A DNA stretch of 64,000 bases from NCBI GenBank assembly GCA_963931925.1, contig OZ007571.1:35754233-35818232 (forward strand), given 5' to 3'. The DNA comes from Onchidella celtica. Lineage: Eukaryota; Mollusca; Gastropoda; Systellommatophora; Onchidiidae. The notes under the pieces were generated by a model. The model saw nothing but the letters and a program-made list of their open reading frames with translations. It did no database searches and was not told the DNA's origin. The position numbers and the translations under genes are program-made. Shown here one piece after another: positions 1-13,165 of this stretch (the first letter of the stretch is position 1; each line of letters begins with the position of its first letter).

Positions 1-3000
1 TACTCATGGGATGAATGTCTGAATCTTCGAGAAGTCAAGGTAAGCCAGATCTCATCACAACATATAGATGCACAAATATTGGTCGGGGTTTGGGATTTTT
101 TGCTATGTATTTTGTCACTTGGGCCTAACACCTTCACACATGATTGTGCATCCACAGGGCAGACAAATACTAAGACATAAGGTCACAGTAATTTTAGATC
201 TTTACCAAATAAAATTGCACAGTCGGTGATTTCAGTGAATTGGGTAATTAATTTTGTTTTATGCCTTTGGGTCTCATAACTGCATTGATCATCCAACGAC
301 AGGGCTGAAGATTGCGTGCATACTGTTTTTGCTGCAAAGTCCAAATGAAAATTTAAAGTGCAACTGATGCTTTTCATTTGCCCAAAATATCAGCAGTTAC
401 ACTTAAGTCCTAATTAGCACATTTTATCCCCAATTGAAGTAAACAATTGGTACTTTTCTGGGTGTTTGTGAAAAGCTGTTTCTGACTGGTAGATCATGCT
501 GTCCATCGAAAACAACAAGTACCTCCTTCCCAAGCCCACCCAGTTACCACTACCATATAGTGATAATTTGAAATATTCTTGCAAAGCTTATACAGTAAAT
601 AACAAAAAATGTCCATTTTTAAAGATTTTTTTTTTTACATACATCCATAATTGTATAGTATTTGTTATTGCCTTTTGAATTCTGATTTAAAATAACATAG
701 GGGTAAAATCACAAGGTTTCTGTTTAAAACACATGCAGACAGTTATAACATTGATCTTCTATCAACAGTCCCTCCGCAAGCTGAATCATCCAAACATTGT
801 GAAGTTGAAAGAGGTGATCAGGGAAAATGACATGCTGTACTTTGTCTTTGAGTTTATGAAAGAAAATCTGTATCAGATGATGAAAGACAGGTGAGTGAGT
901 GCAAAGTTTGCAGAGGATTAAATCTCTGTTGTTGAAGTATATTATAAACCTCTTCTCAGTAAACTATGCAGGGCATTGCATGGTCTTTATCTCGTGACAT
1001 GCCATAAAATCCAGACTCAAATTCAACTTCCATCTCTTATCATGTAACAAGATTAAAAACCGCATTGATGGCAGTATTCATAAAAATAATACATGTATAT
1101 CCAAAGGAATCATTTTTGCAATCTGCGGTATTACAAACTTTGATAAAAAGCTATTGCATACACTATCTTCTGTCAGAGGACAGATAAGAGGTCATATCAA
1201 AATGACTGAGCAGCTCAAAACGAAGAAGGAACACCATTCAGTATAGATTGATTAATGCAATAGCTAGGAAGTGACCTGTAAAGAGACTTGCATGATTTTT
1301 TTAGGACAAAAGAACAGATTCTAAAGTACACATGTTCGTGAATTTATTTTCGTTCACAAAAGATTCAGAAACACTGAATATAGTTCAGGAGTCAATGCTG
1401 ACCTTGTTTGCACTTTTGAAGCAAATAAACAGTTTGAGTGAAAATATATGTTTTATCTATGAAATGCATTGTTACAAACTAGCAGGTCAATTGCTGTGAC
1501 TCATGATCAGTAAATGCAGGTGGCATTGAACTTTACATCATAAAAGTGTGCCCATATCATACTCTGTTCATTACATTTACAAAAAATCAGATAAGCTGAA
1601 TAAAACTAAAGAACATGATCGAGTTCACTGCAACTTTGTGGGAGATGGAAATGGAAGATGATTTGAAGCTGTTGTCATGGCAGTTATGTAATCTGCTATC
1701 TTTCTCATTCAGGGACAAACTATTACCAGAGTCAGTGGTCAGAAACATCACCTACCAAGTATTGCAGGGCTTGTCATTTATGCATAAACATGGTATGTGA
1801 AATACGAACTCCAGATGTATGAGGCAGAGAACAAAAAAAAATTCCATGAAGTGATGATAAGCAAATATATTTTTAAAAATATGGATAGAATAAAATTATC
1901 TATGCTTTTATTTTAGTGTAACAGTATCAGCATTGATAAAGTAGTTGGGTGTTATGACTCCAAGGAACACTAGTATATGATTCATTTTTTTTTTCTAACA
2001 CTGGTAAACTTATGATGAAAAGACTTAACACTTGGACAGGATCCCTGCTTGGAAAAAGGAGGGGAATGTCTGGAATTTTCTCAATTTATTGTGGTGTACT
2101 GGCCAGTGAGTGTCAGCAAATACTCACAAACTTTAGTCTTTGCCTGTTTGAATTTATGTTCATTTTTTGTTGTTTTTTTAAAATGTTTATTTCAGATTTG
2201 GGATGGGGAGAGAGGGAGTGGGGTGGGGCCATGTTCAGGCCAAACATTTTGAAGATATTGAAAGGCCATTATTCTCTTACCTAAACTGATTACCATTCAG
2301 TGTTTGAATTATTCATAGCAGTGACACTAGTAACGTAATTATAATCCTTAAGCTTTAAATGATTGAGAAAGACAGTGTGAGATTGGCTCAAAGTCTAAAT
2401 TAATCTGCAGATTTTTTGTTGTATCAGGTGTGTGTTTTGCTTTCCCTCCTGTAGGTTTTTTCCATCGTGATCTGAAGCCAGAGAATTTGTTATGTCATGG
2501 CACAGAACAGGTCAAGATTGCAGATTTTGGCCTGGCCAGAGAGATCAGGTCTCGACCTCCATACACAGATTATGTTTCCACGAGATGGTGAGTTAGTAAA
2601 AAGTCTACGGTTTATTTTTGGCCACTGGTGGGAAACAAGATACATGTCAGCCAAGCAGAAATTTATTTCTTTTAGATTTTATTACTTTTTTGGTTTGTTT
2701 GTTTAATGAGTGCTCCATCTCCAGTAACTGCCCTTCTATCATAGACTTGTTAGTTCATCTTTCACACATGTAAGCGGAAGTGTTAGTTCTTTTGGGAAAG
2801 GGATTTAGAATTCTCTGTATTGTTTGAGACACCTATTTTTGTTCGTTTTCTTGTTGTTTTTTCTTCAGGTTTTTTATATAGGTTGTCACTACAATTTCTA
2901 CACATATTGGCTAGGAGTTTCAAAAACTGAAAAAGTGGGCCAGGAAATAAAACATAAATGGGGGAAAATTCAAGTTGGATGGAGAGGAGGGGGAGGTGCC

Positions 3001-6000
3001 AAAATTCTTTTTTTTTTCGATGAATGATTTGGTCTGTTTAAAAAGTTGCAGGGATGAATATTCCATGGGTGGAATTGATGACAGAGGCTATTGGCTGTTG
3101 TCAGTTATGTCATTGTTAATGAGATTGTTTTTTTGTTTTTTTTTTATTTCAAACTCAATTGATTTGTGTATGTTTTCATATTTAAAATCAAGAAATTAGT
3201 TTAATAAATGTAACATTAAAACACTTATGATGGTGGAGCATTGTGCTTTTTTGTCACCTTTGTAAAATTAATCTGCACTGCAGAAAGTCTGCATTATTGT
3301 CATGATAAGGTTCTTTCATTATCCAACAGGTATCGTGCTCCTGAGGTATTGCTGAGATCAACCAATTACAGTTCTCCTATTGACATGTGGGCTGTAGGGT
3401 GTATCATGGCAGAACTGTACACACTCCGTCCACTCTTCCCAGGCAGCTCTGAGATTGATGAAATTTTCAAAATCTGCTCTGTATTAGGAACTCCAAAAAA
3501 GGTATGGGACTGTGCCCTGGGAAGATTTTTATATTATTGTGTTTGGTCTATAAGTGATCGTCACATTCAAGTCCAGTCACTTCTTATTCAAAAGTTTCCT
3601 CAAAATAGAATTGAAACTTTTGTGTTTTGGTAGTTGTGTTAAATGTGGAGTTATTCTTGTGAAAAGTGAAAATCTATATAAAGTCGCTTGAATTGGAGAT
3701 TTTAGAAGCAATAGTTTTTTGTTGATCCTCATAGTGCTTACAAATTGCAGCTTTAAATGCATGTCAAGCATGTCTTGGTTGATGTTATGGTCTTGTTGAA
3801 GTGAACATCACAGAAAGATAGAGATTGTCTGTCGGCTGTTGGAACCTGGTTAAAATTAGCCTTTGAGACTATTTTTAACGGACCTGGCTCTGATTATAAA
3901 GCCAGATAGAGAAAATACTGAGTATTGTTCACTGCTCAGCTATAGCTTTCTATGTAAAATACTGTGATCCTCCAATAACAGCCGCAACAACTAGTTTTAA
4001 CAAGGTTCCAACAGCTGACTGATGATATTATGTATTGTGTGAAATTTATGTTTGGATGTTATCCAGTGATTTGTCTTTACAGTTTAAAATGGCTTTTTTT
4101 AATCACTGTTTCTCTGTAGGAGGACTGGAACGAAGGATATCAGCTGGCTGCAGCAATGAATTTTCGCTTCAGTCAGTGTGTGCCTGTCCCACTGAAACAG
4201 ATCATTCCAAATGCCAGTAATGATGGGCTACATGTACTTCGAGACATGTTGTTATGGAATCCACAGAAAAGACCTTCAGCACCACAGGTTAGTCATATTT
4301 ACTTTGGGATCCTTCGTGGTTTTCCCCTAACCATCTTCATTTCCATAGTCTAAAAGCTAGCACAAAATCATAAATTTTATTTGAATGCATCAGGATCCGC
4401 ACAATTCTTTCATTTCTTTCCCATGCATCTGTGTCAAAAATCTATTGTAATGTAATAATTCATGTCATATTTCATTATTTTTATTTGTATCAGCTTAAAA
4501 GTTATGACAACATTCCCCCCTTCCCTTCTTGAAAATTCCAGTCCCTCCGATATGGTTATTTCCAAGTTGGGACAGACTTGATGCGGCCTCCACCAGTCTC
4601 CAAAACTCCAGTCAACTTGCCTTCTCAGCCCTCTCCATCACAGAAACCCACCACCAAGCCACCCTATACTTTCCCTAATGCTTACCCTGAGCCTAAACCT
4701 AGTGACTACGACTACCAGCCCCCGATGCAGCCTCGGGGACAAGGGGATGACAAGCTGGCTGCACTGCCTGCCATACCTAATGTAATGAGTAAACAAAATG
4801 ACTCAGTAAGTGGAGGTTGACTGTTCTTAGTGGTGTATTTGAAATTCAGCCATACACTGTTTTGTTAAAGAGAATCAGTGACACCTCAGAACAATCAAGT
4901 TTCAGTTATTGTGAAATTTTCTTTGATCTTCCTTGTTTTCATTGAGTTTTATTATTGCATTATGTGCTGTTAGTGTTCATTATTCGTATCATTCCGTCGA
5001 CCCTACATGTAGCAATTTAGTGATTCTTATATATATCAGATCTCCATTTCACAGGAACAAATTTAGTGTAGTATACTTGGTTGAATTGTTCATTAAAATT
5101 TCTTTCATTACAAGTGACACTTAGAAGAACTCAGAATTATAACATGGATGAGTTGTCCCATTCAAAAAACATATTGATAGACTTGAAGGGGAATAATTGC
5201 ATGATCATTCTCCTGTTAACTCTCTACCAGGAGCAGTTGTTACAGCAGTGATATATATGGTCAGCTTATGTCATGATAACCTGCTGATGCACATGCTGTT
5301 TTTGTCTGTATCCAGGACATGTTTGCCATGACTGTCAGTAAAAAACAAAGTGGTGGTCGTAAACGCTGGGGGGCAGGACTGTCAGACACTTGGGATGATT
5401 GGACAGACTTCGATTTCTTGCCAAGTAAAACCACGAAGAAAGTTGTACAACCCCCTCGAAATAACTTTGGAAAGGAAAATGATGATGACTTCCTAGGGTG
5501 AGTACACAGGTGAAGGAAAAATGTGCTAATCGTTAGGCTGGTCATTTCTTTTAATTTTATCATGGAGATTATAATAAGCTTTCAAGTTGGATCTGAGAAT
5601 CACAGAATCACAAAGCAAAATATTTTTGAAAAAGATTACCTTTATTTCAAATTAGAGTTGTTGTTGAAAATGTGAAATAAAGTAAGTTTTCAAAAATAAA
5701 TAAGTATTATCTGAATTTAATATGAAAATGATTGCTTCCTGTCCTATCCTCTCCACACCAGGAGTCTCATGCCAAAGAAGAACCAGAACAACAAAGCAGC
5801 AGCTAGAATCAATTCTGGGAGATCATCAGCTTCCTCAGCCAAACAGCATTACATGAGCAAATCCAGATATCTGCCAGGTAAGGTTTATCATGCACTGCAG
5901 TTCACAGTACAGGAAACTATATAATACACAATGTGGGAGAATTACAACACCAGCTTCCAGGCCAGAGGATGGAAAATGATGTCAGTGCTTATATCCTTAA

Positions 6001-9000
6001 TCAGAAGGCTATAACATTGTAGCACTTAGCTAAATACATCTCATTTTGAATGATCTGCATGATATTGCCATCGATAATTATACATAAAGAGCAAACAATA
6101 CATAAAGAGTGAACAATGAATTCAGATGAATTTTCCCTTTTACTTGCTGTACTCTTTGGCATGATTGTGAATCTGTGCAAAAATAATAAACTTGTTGTTA
6201 ATTTTTCATTTTATCATTGTGGGAAGGAGGGCACAGAGCATGAAGCTTAATTGTATTTGTGGATGAATATTAATTTAAGCAAACATACAGGTATTCAAGT
6301 AAAAACGACTGATAATCGTATATGTATTGTCAATTGCAATATCAATGTCAGGTATCAACCCTAAGACAAGTGCACGCAGAGACAGCTTACGGAGGGACAG
6401 TTTAGGTTTAGGTACAGAGTGGTCACCTCTTGGGAAGGGATCTCCTCTAGGAGCCATCAACCCTAGTAATCGTAAGTTATCATTGTGTACCAATTTTACT
6501 CAGTTAGACAGGGTGTATATGTATGACATGCTTAGTGCACTGTTTAAGCTTGAGAGCTTAAAGCACCTACTTGAGATGATCTAGAATCAAGGCATTCCTG
6601 TTATAAATTGGTTAGGGACAAGGAATTTGCTGACCAAACTAAAGTACAGTCAAGCTTGCAAAACTCAAACACACCTAAGTCGAAATCATGGATCCCACGA
6701 ACAAAGGCCCAGGTTCCGAATTTATTTCTCAATATTCTTTGTACAGTGGACCATCATGTTTAACGACACTGCTAATAACGAGAACTTTGCCTGTAGCGAG
6801 AACATTTTAAATCCCCGTTTTTCCTACTATATAAGCCATATATTAAAATATGGTAGGATCGAGTACCTAGTCTTCTCGGATAAGGACGAAAAAATTCGGA
6901 GGGCCCGTGTGCACGTTGCGCACGTTAAAGATACCTTGGCAGTTGGAAATCGTAAAGAGCAGGCCGAAAGGCCGCTGCCCGGGCAAAATTGAAATTAATA
7001 GATTAAAATTTATACATATCACCACCACCCCCCCCCCCCCCCCCCAGAACAAGAAATAATAAAACAAGTAAAGTGAGGTGTAAATGCCAAGGGCAGCGAA
7101 CCTCCTAAAATAAAGACCTCAAATCCACTTGAATAACGGCAATCGATAATCAGAACACTTGTTATAGCGAGAGAATTAATTCTGAGTGCATACGGCAAAT
7201 TGTGGGAGCGGCCGCAGTACATCGTGTAGCGAGTCAGACATAATATGTACATGTATTGTTCTTTGTCTGTTACTGCACGCCCATCCGTCTAGTCACCTCT
7301 CACTCAGGCCAACAATGCTTTGTTTCCTTACTGACCACGTGTCATGACAGCGCATTACACTACCCCCCTCGCAATCAATAAATTTACATTTGCCCGCCTG
7401 CCCACCCGTCCAATTATGTCTTGCGTAGGCCTAGCAAGCGCTGCCTACTTGCTGACCAGGTGCCGTGACAGCACTGTACACCATCACCCACGCAGTCAGT
7501 AAATTTATGCCCGCCCACCCGTCCAATCAATCATGTCTTGCGTAGGCCTAGCAAGCATTGTCTACTTCCACCATCCACACACACAATATATTTACGCCCG
7601 CCCACCAGTCCAATCATGGGATCTTGCTGATACCAAAGAAGCTTTGTTTTCTTACTGACCGCACACTATGCCACCATCCACGCAACCAAAAAGCGCATTA
7701 CACTACCCCCCTCGCAATCAATAAATTTACATTTGCCCGCCTGCCCACCCGTCCAATTATGTCTTGCGTAGGCCTAGCAAGCGCTGCCTACTTGCTGACC
7801 AGGTGCCGTGACAGCACTGTACACCATCACCCACGCAGTCAGTAAATTTATGCCCGCCCACCCGTCCAATCAATCATGTCTTGCGTAGGCCTAGCAAGCA
7901 TTGTCTACTTCCACCATCCACACACACAATATATTTACGCCCGCCCACCAGTCCAATCATGGGATCTTGCTGATACCAAAGAAGCTTTGTTTTCTTACTG
8001 ACCGCACACTATGCCACCATCCACGCAACCAAAAACAATACCGGTAGTGATTTACGCGGATCATAGACCGTGCATATCACAAGTAGTGACCAGAGAGTGT
8101 ACGTGTCTGACGAAGCTACCTGTACATGGTTGTAGCCTTCATGGCCAGTCCCACAGTTCGCCCCAGTGAGTGATGAGTCATCACTCTGAGCTGGCTGCGC
8201 GTAGTGTGCTGTCACAGCAGAGGTCAATGGGATCGACGGGAGAGAAAGCATACTTATTACTAGGCCTACGCAAGAGATGGCCAGGTGGGGCCACAACTCG
8301 CAAGGCAATCATTACACACAGTCTTTGATCGCAATTGATCGCGGCGTATGCTCTTTGTGTACATCGGGCTTCCTGACCACATGCCTACACTCGTCACAAA
8401 CATGCGACCAATTTATTACTCGTCTGCCTCTAACTTTTGAACCTGTCTCTCTCATAATTTGATCGAAACATGGCTACCGTCAGCACATAAAGACGAAACA
8501 AAACAAACAACAACAACAAAAAAGTACCGAGATCTGCCGTCAGTTTGATAAACAGTAAAGTAGGCCTACGTTGATCGACAGAACATGCCAGCAAGAGAGG
8601 TAACCATTATTTTCATGGTTACCTCCCTTGTTAGCATGTCCTGCACATAGTGGGGGTATTTTAACCCCTTGCCTTGCCTTTTTGACGCTGTCCTGGAATA
8701 GCGAGACCTTTGGTATAACGAGACATTTTTGGTGGAACATGACCTCTCGTTATAACCAAGTTCCACTGTAGTTATTTTACGCGAACCTTGAACTGTGACA
8801 CGGATTCATCGAACCAGTGTTCCTGCTGCGAGTGTGATCCAAGTAGCCAAAAAGTAGAAAAAAAAACAAAAAACGAATGCCAGAAACTGCATTCAGTTAG
8901 CCGTAGCATAGCCTAGTGGTGGCAGGATAGTGCGTATAGTCATTGTCACGCCCCCAACCCCACCCCATGTGCTAGCATAGAATTGTTCACACTTTAATTA

Positions 9001-10366
9001 AGGCAGAGAGGAATTATTTAATGAAAATGCATTAAACAAAAAATTAGCCAGAGTTCATAAGAACCTGCTAGGGAAGGTGTCTGTTTACAGGGTGACAATT
9101 TCTTTTGTAACTGTTCACTTTATATGGTGAGGGATCACTTTCAGTCCCATCATTTCAGAGGTTGATTCATCTGTACTGTTTCTTTAGTATTCTTAAAATA
9201 GTTCTGTTACCATATTAGACTCTAATGATAACTGTATTTTTATGAGGATAAAGGTAGCGGAGAGTAGATATAATATTTATTTTCTATCCAGTGCTTAAGA
9301 GGTAGGCTATTTCAAGTGTAAGAGCTTCCAGGCCATGTGAGTTTTGTTTACCTGTGAGTGGATGTTATCTGTCTGCAGGGGGACCTCGGACGAATAACAA
9401 TGATGGAGATTATCTCCCGTCTTTTGGGGGAGGAGGAGGTGGGAAAGGTGAGTGTCTGTGATGTACGAAATGTTGCTGTGAAATGATTGCTTGAACATAG
9501 ATATGTATGTCAGGGCCATATTAATCATTAGATGACTGAAGAAACATTGAAGAAACATATTTAGAATAAATACCTCTGAAAATACATTGTTTTTATCAAT
9601 TTATATGGACTGAGAACGTATCAAGTCACAAGTTAATTATCATATCATTTTGGGATCATCCATTTGTATAATAGTACTGGCAAACTGTATGCAACCTCAA
9701 GCATAGTCATCAGACACAAGATCTGGTCCATACGGATATTTGTGTAGATATGTCTAGTTTGAGACACAAGTAAAAACCAGACAGACCAACTTTGAGAAAT
9801 CTCTGCATGAAACCATGTATTTCAAAGTTTGGTTGTGAAGGTTTTCATGGTTTCTAAAGGTAGAATACTTTGTCCACATGTTTGGAGAGTTGGCAAGATT
9901 ATCAGTGGATATATTAGAATCAGTTTCAGCAGCAAAATTTTTCAATTCATTCTTGTTTCCATTGCTTTCTCTGGCAGCAGCCATCACATGTTGTGCTTTA
10001 TGAGTTTATGTATAGTCAGTGTAACATTTGGCCCATCTTATCTTCCTTTGTCCAGGGGGTTTTGGTAGTCCGAACTATGGGGCATCTCCCAACTATGTCT
10101 CTCCAACTAGTTTAGGAGGTGGAGGAACAAGTTTTGGCAATCCTGCAGGGCGGGGCACCCACCAACCTACCATTGGAGGTTACAAACCAGGAGTTGGCGG
10201 TTACCAGCCATCCTTTAACCAGCCCATGGGAGGCGGCTATCAGCCAACTGTGGGAGCACCTTGGAAAAAAGCAGCTCCACTTCCTGGTGTTGGAGCTAGT
10301 AAAAAACCAGGTGGAGGAGGGAATTATGGGCAGGGACCCCGGAGAACAGACTGGGCATCCAAGTGA
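1..10366 (+). CDS. CILK1: MAK/CILK1-type ciliary Ser/Thr kinase, 5'-partial, 12 exons
   Basis: Exons: 1-39, 769-890, 1713-1792, 2455-2587, 3330-3501, 4120-4287, 4542-4805, 5316-5497, 5762-5877, 6352-6471, 9379-9447 and 10056-10366. Together they give 592 in-frame codons including the stop, and all junctions are GT/AG. The first exons lie upstream of the window, so the Gly-rich loop is missing. Seen in the sequence: the catalytic loop [11 protein letters not shown], and a MAPK-like activation loop TDY followed by VSTRWYRAPE (exons 2455-2587 and 3330-3501), then [19 protein letters not shown]. After the kinase fold comes a Pro/Gln-rich and then Gly-rich tail ending in RRTDWASK. Known for the family: RCK kinases (MAK, CILK1/ICK, MOK) act at the ciliary tip on intraflagellar transport and are activated by CDK20 on the TDY threonine. 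The kinase sequence and the RTDW tail favour MAK/CILK1 over MOK. I cannot separate MAK from CILK1, since one invertebrate gene may be ancestral to both. Confidence 0.93.
40..5315 (+). other. CILK1: Introns of the kinase gene between 1-39 and 5316
   Basis: The introns 40-768, 891-1712, 1793-2454, 2588-3329, 3502-4119, 4288-4541 and 4806-5315 are AT-rich. They hold only short poly-T runs and small chance ORFs; I see no transposon with clear ends. The introns 5498-5761 and 5878-6351 are equally plain. Confidence 0.7.
6851..7126 (+). mobile_element. 5'-truncated SINE copy (family copy A)
   Basis: It begins at GGTAGGATCGAGTACC and ends near AATAAAGACCTCAAAT. It matches the reverse complement of about 22475-22735 almost base for base, including a poly-C run near 7027-7046. 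The tRNA-like head is missing. The ORFs crossing it are not real genes. Confidence 0.75.
7350..8035. repeat. Perfect 343-bp head-to-tail duplication inside the pogo-like element
   Basis: Positions 7350-7692 and 7693-8035 read the same from GCGCATTACACTACC to CACGCAACCAAAAA, and I saw no difference between them. Each unit contains smaller diverged repeats of roughly 110 bp, with TCTTGCGTAGGCCTAGCAAG followed by CCCGCCCACC and GTCCAATCA. It is a higher-order tandem repeat. Either the last duplication is very recent or it is an assembly effect. Confidence 0.8.
10056..10366 (+). CDS. CILK1: Terminal coding exon of the MAK/CILK1 kinase, Gly/Tyr/Pro repeats and RTDW tail
   Basis: The exon follows a TTTGTCCAG acceptor and joins in frame to exon 9379-9447. 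It encodes GFGSPNYG, three GGY(K/Q)P-type repeats (GGYKPG, GGYQPS, GGYQPT) and the family's conserved C-terminal RTDWASK. The stop TGA at 10364-10366 lies inside a good donor-like sequence (AA then GTGAGA). It is therefore possible that the real transcript splices here and ends in a downstream exon. Vertebrate CILK1 proteins, as I remember them, end a few residues after this point. Confidence 0.85.
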
Positions 10367-10660
10367 GAATTGATACTTTTTGTCGTAATTCATTACCCAT
10401 GCACATTGTCAGGTGGTTAACAGTCTTTCAGAACAGACTGGGCATCCAAGTGAGAATTGTTACTTTCTGTCTTAATTCATTTCCCATACATATTGTCACC
10501 TGGCCAACAATCAGTTATATTACTTTATTTTGTTTGTTTTTTTACCAATAGGCCAACAATCTTTTAGGACAGATTGGGCATCCAGGCGAGACTCTTTTGT
10601 TTTTCGTCATAATTCATTTTAAGTACTTTTTTTCATCCAGCCAACAGTCTTTTCGTTTGA
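10344..10660 (+). repeat. Degenerate tandem copies of the kinase gene's last coding segment
   Basis: The segment GAACAGACTGGGCATCCAAG and its downstream flank (10344-10430) recurs from 10431. A third copy follows from 10567 (GGACAGATTGGGCATCCAGG), after an extra stretch rich in T, and the start of a fourth (CCAACAGTCTTTT) lies near 10640. The period is 87 bp between copies 1 and 2. Copy 1 is the coding end of the kinase. Copy 3 in the matching frame also reads RTDWAS, followed by RRDSF. Confidence 0.8.
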
Positions 10661-13165
10661 TTTGTTCTTTAGCTATTTAGAAATTTGAGAGGAAAGCTGA
10701 TCAAGTGATGTGTATTTATCTAGTTTGAGAAATATGATCAAATGCATAATTACACCTTCTGTCGTTTTAGAGATGCTGTTGATTAAGCTAAGCTCAGACT
10801 AAACCAGCTGTTTCATTAACTTGTCAGACACATTTGTCAAAATTGATTACCTACACTTAACAAAAAAACTTGCAAGCCCAGATAATCCATGACAGTGAAA
10901 AGTGTGCAATTCTCATTCATATTTTACACAGGATTCGCCATTTCTGGTTGCAAAGTCAAACTTAAGTTTATTATTTCAAATTTTTCAGATACCTCAAGTC
11001 CTGATGTTGATGGATATATGGTGTCTTGAGATGTGTGTGACTCTTTGAAATACAGGCTAAAGGAATCAGGAATCAGGACGTGTGTGGATTTGCTGTGATG
11101 TGTCTGCACAAACACAAGAATATGTGCCAGAAACCATTGAGTGCAGGATAACTGCCTTTTGACATACAAAATATGTGGTTATATCAGACTGGGGAGGAGT
11201 GATAGACAACCAGTCAATTCCTTCTTGTAAAGCTTATGATGGCTGCCACATTTAATATCTATTTCATGTCATTTGAACAAACATGCCATTTCTTCAGTTT
11301 CTTGGTGAGAAGGAGGGGCCTAAAGGAAAAGAACTTCAGATAATTGTATCACCTGAATAGGAAACAATAGATGACTTTACTTGAATTCACCTGATGAACT
11401 GGCACGTTCCAGCCAAGCATTTGGGAATATATAAGACCTATGGATAAAGCGACCATTTATGCTAATTAGGGGACTGCTTTTCAGTGACGATATACACTGT
11501 CAACTGTTATAGATTTAGTGTCAAATAAAACTGGAGAGGAACGTTTGAAACAGTGATTTCATTAATTTTGATGTTTTTAGAATTATTTTTAGTGTGCCTA
11601 TAATGCTTACATCTGTTGCATGATGCAACTTTTTGTTTCATTGGAGGAGCTTAAATTTGCCCTAGGCAGAGCATGACCATACAATCTTCCATGCTCCATC
11701 CCTCACCATATCCTTGTATTAGTTGATACTGAGTTACAAAATTGAACTATGGATGGGGTGAGAAAAAATGATATTTATGCAATGATGCTGTTCCACTTGT
11801 CACCTCAGTATTGGGGTGACTTGGGTCTTGTTTTGCCAGACATTTGACACGTACATCAGAATTTATAAAATGTTGTAACACCTGTATTGCATGTACACTC
11901 GGAAGTGTACAAATGAGATTCTTGTTCATTTACTGAAAAAGACCTAGGAGCCCCTATTGATAGTCTAATAAGACCATTTAAGAATATAGTGCTGCAGTGG
12001 TGGAGAAAAATATGAAAACTGAGGCTTTTGATCTCAATTTGGACAATTATGCCTCGAGAATGTTGCAAAAGAAAAAAATGCCAAAATTCTGAAGTATTTT
12101 GAATAATAGAGCTGGGCAATGTGTATTTTAAAAACAGTTTCTATTTTACAGATTTTCGTTCATTTTGAAAAGTTGATTTCCTGGAATTATCATGGAACCA
12201 TTAGCAAGAACAATACATGTACAAGTGAAAATTATTTTGCATAAAAATTTTCTTATAGCTAAGAATTTTCTGAAGTTGACAAGAGAATGATGGCACTGGA
12301 ATCATTTCCTGGCTCCCTCCCTACCTCAATCATATTTTAGCACAGGTTTGTTGTGTATTGCAGCATGAGATTTAGGAAATCTGGCATTGTATTTCTACGC
12401 AGATTAAAGAAGAGAAAACTAATTATATATGTTGTTTTTCTGGACAACTTTTAAACTGGCTCTGTGATAAACAAATTTTATAAATGTTGACTCTATACTT
12501 TATATGTTGATATTTTTCATTGCTTTCACATGTTGTGATGACATTGCACAAATGTAAAGTGTATATTTCTACATATTTACAATATACATTATTCAGTGTT
12601 GAACACAAAATTCAGGTCAGATCTGATATCTTGGATCTGTAACTACAATCAAACCAGACTGAAAAATGACCGTCCTATCAGTGACCGTCCTTTATTGCCT
12701 GTGTAAGATATTTGTTGGTGCAGCTTGCCAGTTCTTCACATAAAATTTACATGGACTACATGAATTCCAAAACAGAACAACAAAATTTTGTTATGAAAAC
12801 ATTTCAGATTGTGTTTCATTATTTGTTATATACATATATATGTATTTGTATTTCTCAGTGCAAAGTTAGTAAAGAATATCCATCTACTTTGCCTTAGTCA
12901 AAGTAGCTATGAGCTGAAATTAAAAGTGTTGTCTTGCACAACCATGGTGTCAAAACTTCACCTCGTTCCTCACTCCCCCAACAACAGCACACACACACAG
13001 ACATCCCCCCCCCCCCCCCATCAATAAAATTAATGAAAATATGCACCAAGTCTGAAGACAAGGACACTTGACAGATCAGCATTTAATAAAGGAAGTGGAT
13101 ATTTAGGCGGAATGAGGCCTATACAACCAGGTGCTGTGCTATTTGGGCCAAAGGTATTTTAGGCA
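10661..13165. other. 3'UTR and start of the intergenic gap between convergent genes
   Basis: This is AT-rich sequence with no reading frame resembling a known protein. The first part is probably the kinase 3'UTR. A poly-C run occurs near 13001-13019. Small ORFs on either strand look like chance. Confidence 0.6.
11524..11529 (+). terminator. Candidate polyadenylation signal of the kinase gene
   Basis: AATAAA lies about 1.16 kb after the stop codon. It is the first strong signal I noted in the 3' region. Other AATAAA hexamers occur further on, for instance near 13940, so a longer 3'UTR is possible. Confidence 0.45.

Larger units (their letters stand above)
6744..8768. mobile_element. Pogo/Tigger-like DNA transposon, non-autonomous, nested insertions
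   Basis: The element lies in the kinase intron 6472-9378. The left end reads TA then CAGTGGACCATCATG; the right end, read on the other strand, is TA then CAGTGGAACTTGGTTATAACG. TAACGAG-type motifs recur inside both ends. TA target duplications (6742-6743 and 8769-8770) with a CAGT start are typical of pogo/Tigger elements. No transposase ORF is visible. The 2.0-kb interior holds a 5'-truncated SINE near the left end and a 343-bp tandem duplication. The ends are imperfect, so the insertion is not very recent. Confidence 0.6.

Noticed and set aside
6627-6992. 121-codon ORF, whose end recurs at 22596-22940 on the minus strand
   Set aside because: The shared protein end is the translated SINE body, not a gene.
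7350-8035. Regular repeats considered as a CRISPR-like array
   Set aside because: Only two long units with no spacer structure, in an animal intron; it is a tandem duplication.
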